Shown here: one piece after another, positions 63,717 through 64,000 of the stretch
Position numbering within the stretch: the stretch's first letter is position 1
How the letters are laid out: every line of letters starts with the position of its first letter
NCBI RefSeq assembly: GCF_001598295.1
Contig: NZ_BCYR01000001.1
Location: 248,001 to 312,000, forward strand
Length of the DNA stretch: 64,000 nt
Source: Klebsiella ornithinolytica NBRC 105727 = ATCC 31898
GTDB lineage: Bacteria > Pseudomonadota > Gammaproteobacteria > Enterobacterales > Enterobacteriaceae
Reading direction: 5' to 3'
Notes under the pieces: generated by a model
Database searches by the model: none
Told to the model about the DNA's origin: nothing
What the model saw: only the letters and a program-made list of their open reading frames with translations
Made by a program: the position numbers and the translations under genes

Positions 63717-64000
63717 ATGATTTCTGGCGCACCCTCTCAGGATTCGCTGTTACCGGGCAACCGCCACACGGCTGATTACCAACAATTACGCGAGCGGCTC
63801 ATGCAGGAGCTGAATTTAACGCCGCAGCAGTTACATGAAGAGAGCAATCTGATCCAGGCAGGCCTGGATTCAATCAGGTTGATGAGATGGTTACACTGGT
63901 TCCGTAAAAAAGGCTATCGCCTTACCCTTCGCGAACTGTATGCCGCCCCCACGCTGGCCGCATGGCGCCAGTTGATGCGCAGCCGTAGTGTTGAAAAACC
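63717..64000 (+). CDS. irp2: Yersiniabactin synthetase HMWP2 (Irp2), N-terminal part
   Basis: These are the first 94 full codons of the yersiniabactin non-ribosomal peptide synthetase HMWP2; the gene runs off the right end of the window. The sequence [20 protein letters not shown] starts the aryl carrier protein domain, and the phosphopantetheine site is Ser52 in [10 protein letters not shown], the known ArCP serine that receives salicylate from YbtE. A strong ribosome site (AGGAGGAAG) precedes the ATG. Irp1, YbtU, YbtT, YbtE and FyuA are expected beyond the window. Confidence 0.96.
   Translation, partial: MISGAPSQDSLLPGNRHTADYQQLRERLMQELNLTPQQLHEESNLIQAGLDSIRLMRWLHWFRKKGYRLTLRELYAAPTLAAWRQLMRSRSVEK

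Overview
The window is enterobacterial chromosome, most likely a non-motile Klebsiella/Raoultella-type lineage. The evidence is gene-for-gene synteny with the E. coli araFGH-ftnB-yecJ-azuC-ftnA-yecH-tyrP-yecA-leuZ/cysT/glyW-pgsA-uvrC-uvrY-sdiA-tcy-amyA-rcsA-dcm-mtfA-nac segment, a Klebsiella-like RcsA, and closed-up junctions at the two places (tcyJ/amyA and yedD/rcsA) where E. coli carries its flagellar fli clusters. Species cannot be fixed from the sequence alone.

Layout. 1-13 kb: end of araG, araF, the ferritins ftnB and ftnA, two extra MFS transporters, an RpiB/LacAB-type isomerase, the small AzuC gene, tyrP with TyrR boxes, yecA, a DUF805 protein, and a metallophosphoesterase gene broken by one in-frame TAG. 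13.2-21.1 kb: an integrated 7.9-kb element in the leuZ tRNA-Leu gene. It has an integrase, an Xis-like small protein, a split zinc-finger/Toprim primase plus DUF3987-like ATPase, a four-gene cluster that starts with a terminase-small-subunit-like protein, a lipoprotein gene, and a mirror-symmetric array of ten TGTACA-type hexamers that is a candidate replication origin. No capsid or tail genes are visible, so it looks like a phage satellite or integrative replicon of a type I do not recognise. This is the strongest novelty candidate in the window.

21-45 kb: tRNA operon glyW-cysT-leuZ, pgsA, uvrC, uvrY, yecF, sdiA, a permuted-looking CoA-transferase, the cystine/D-cysteine cluster tcyN-tcyL-dcyD-tcyJ, amyA, yedD, rcsA (with an RcsAB box), dsrB, yodD, the DsrA small RNA, dgcQ, yodC, yedI, yedA, vsr-dcm, yedJ, a porin, serU and mtfA. 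45-55 kb: tRNA-Asn, then a six-gene operon (sugar isomerase/epimerase, binding protein, ATPase, permease, RpiR regulator, PfkB kinase) for an unidentified sugar, ldtA, cbl, and nac with a sigma-54 promoter and an NtrC-type enhancer site.

55.5-64 kb: a second, nearly identical tRNA-Asn unit followed directly by the yersiniabactin island: ybtS, ybtX, ybtQ, ybtP, the divergent activator ybtA and the first 95 codons of irp2. Only about 400 bases separate the tRNA from ybtS, so the integrase gene that normally sits there is missing. Fur-box-like sequences and a perfect 12-bp inverted repeat mark the island promoters.
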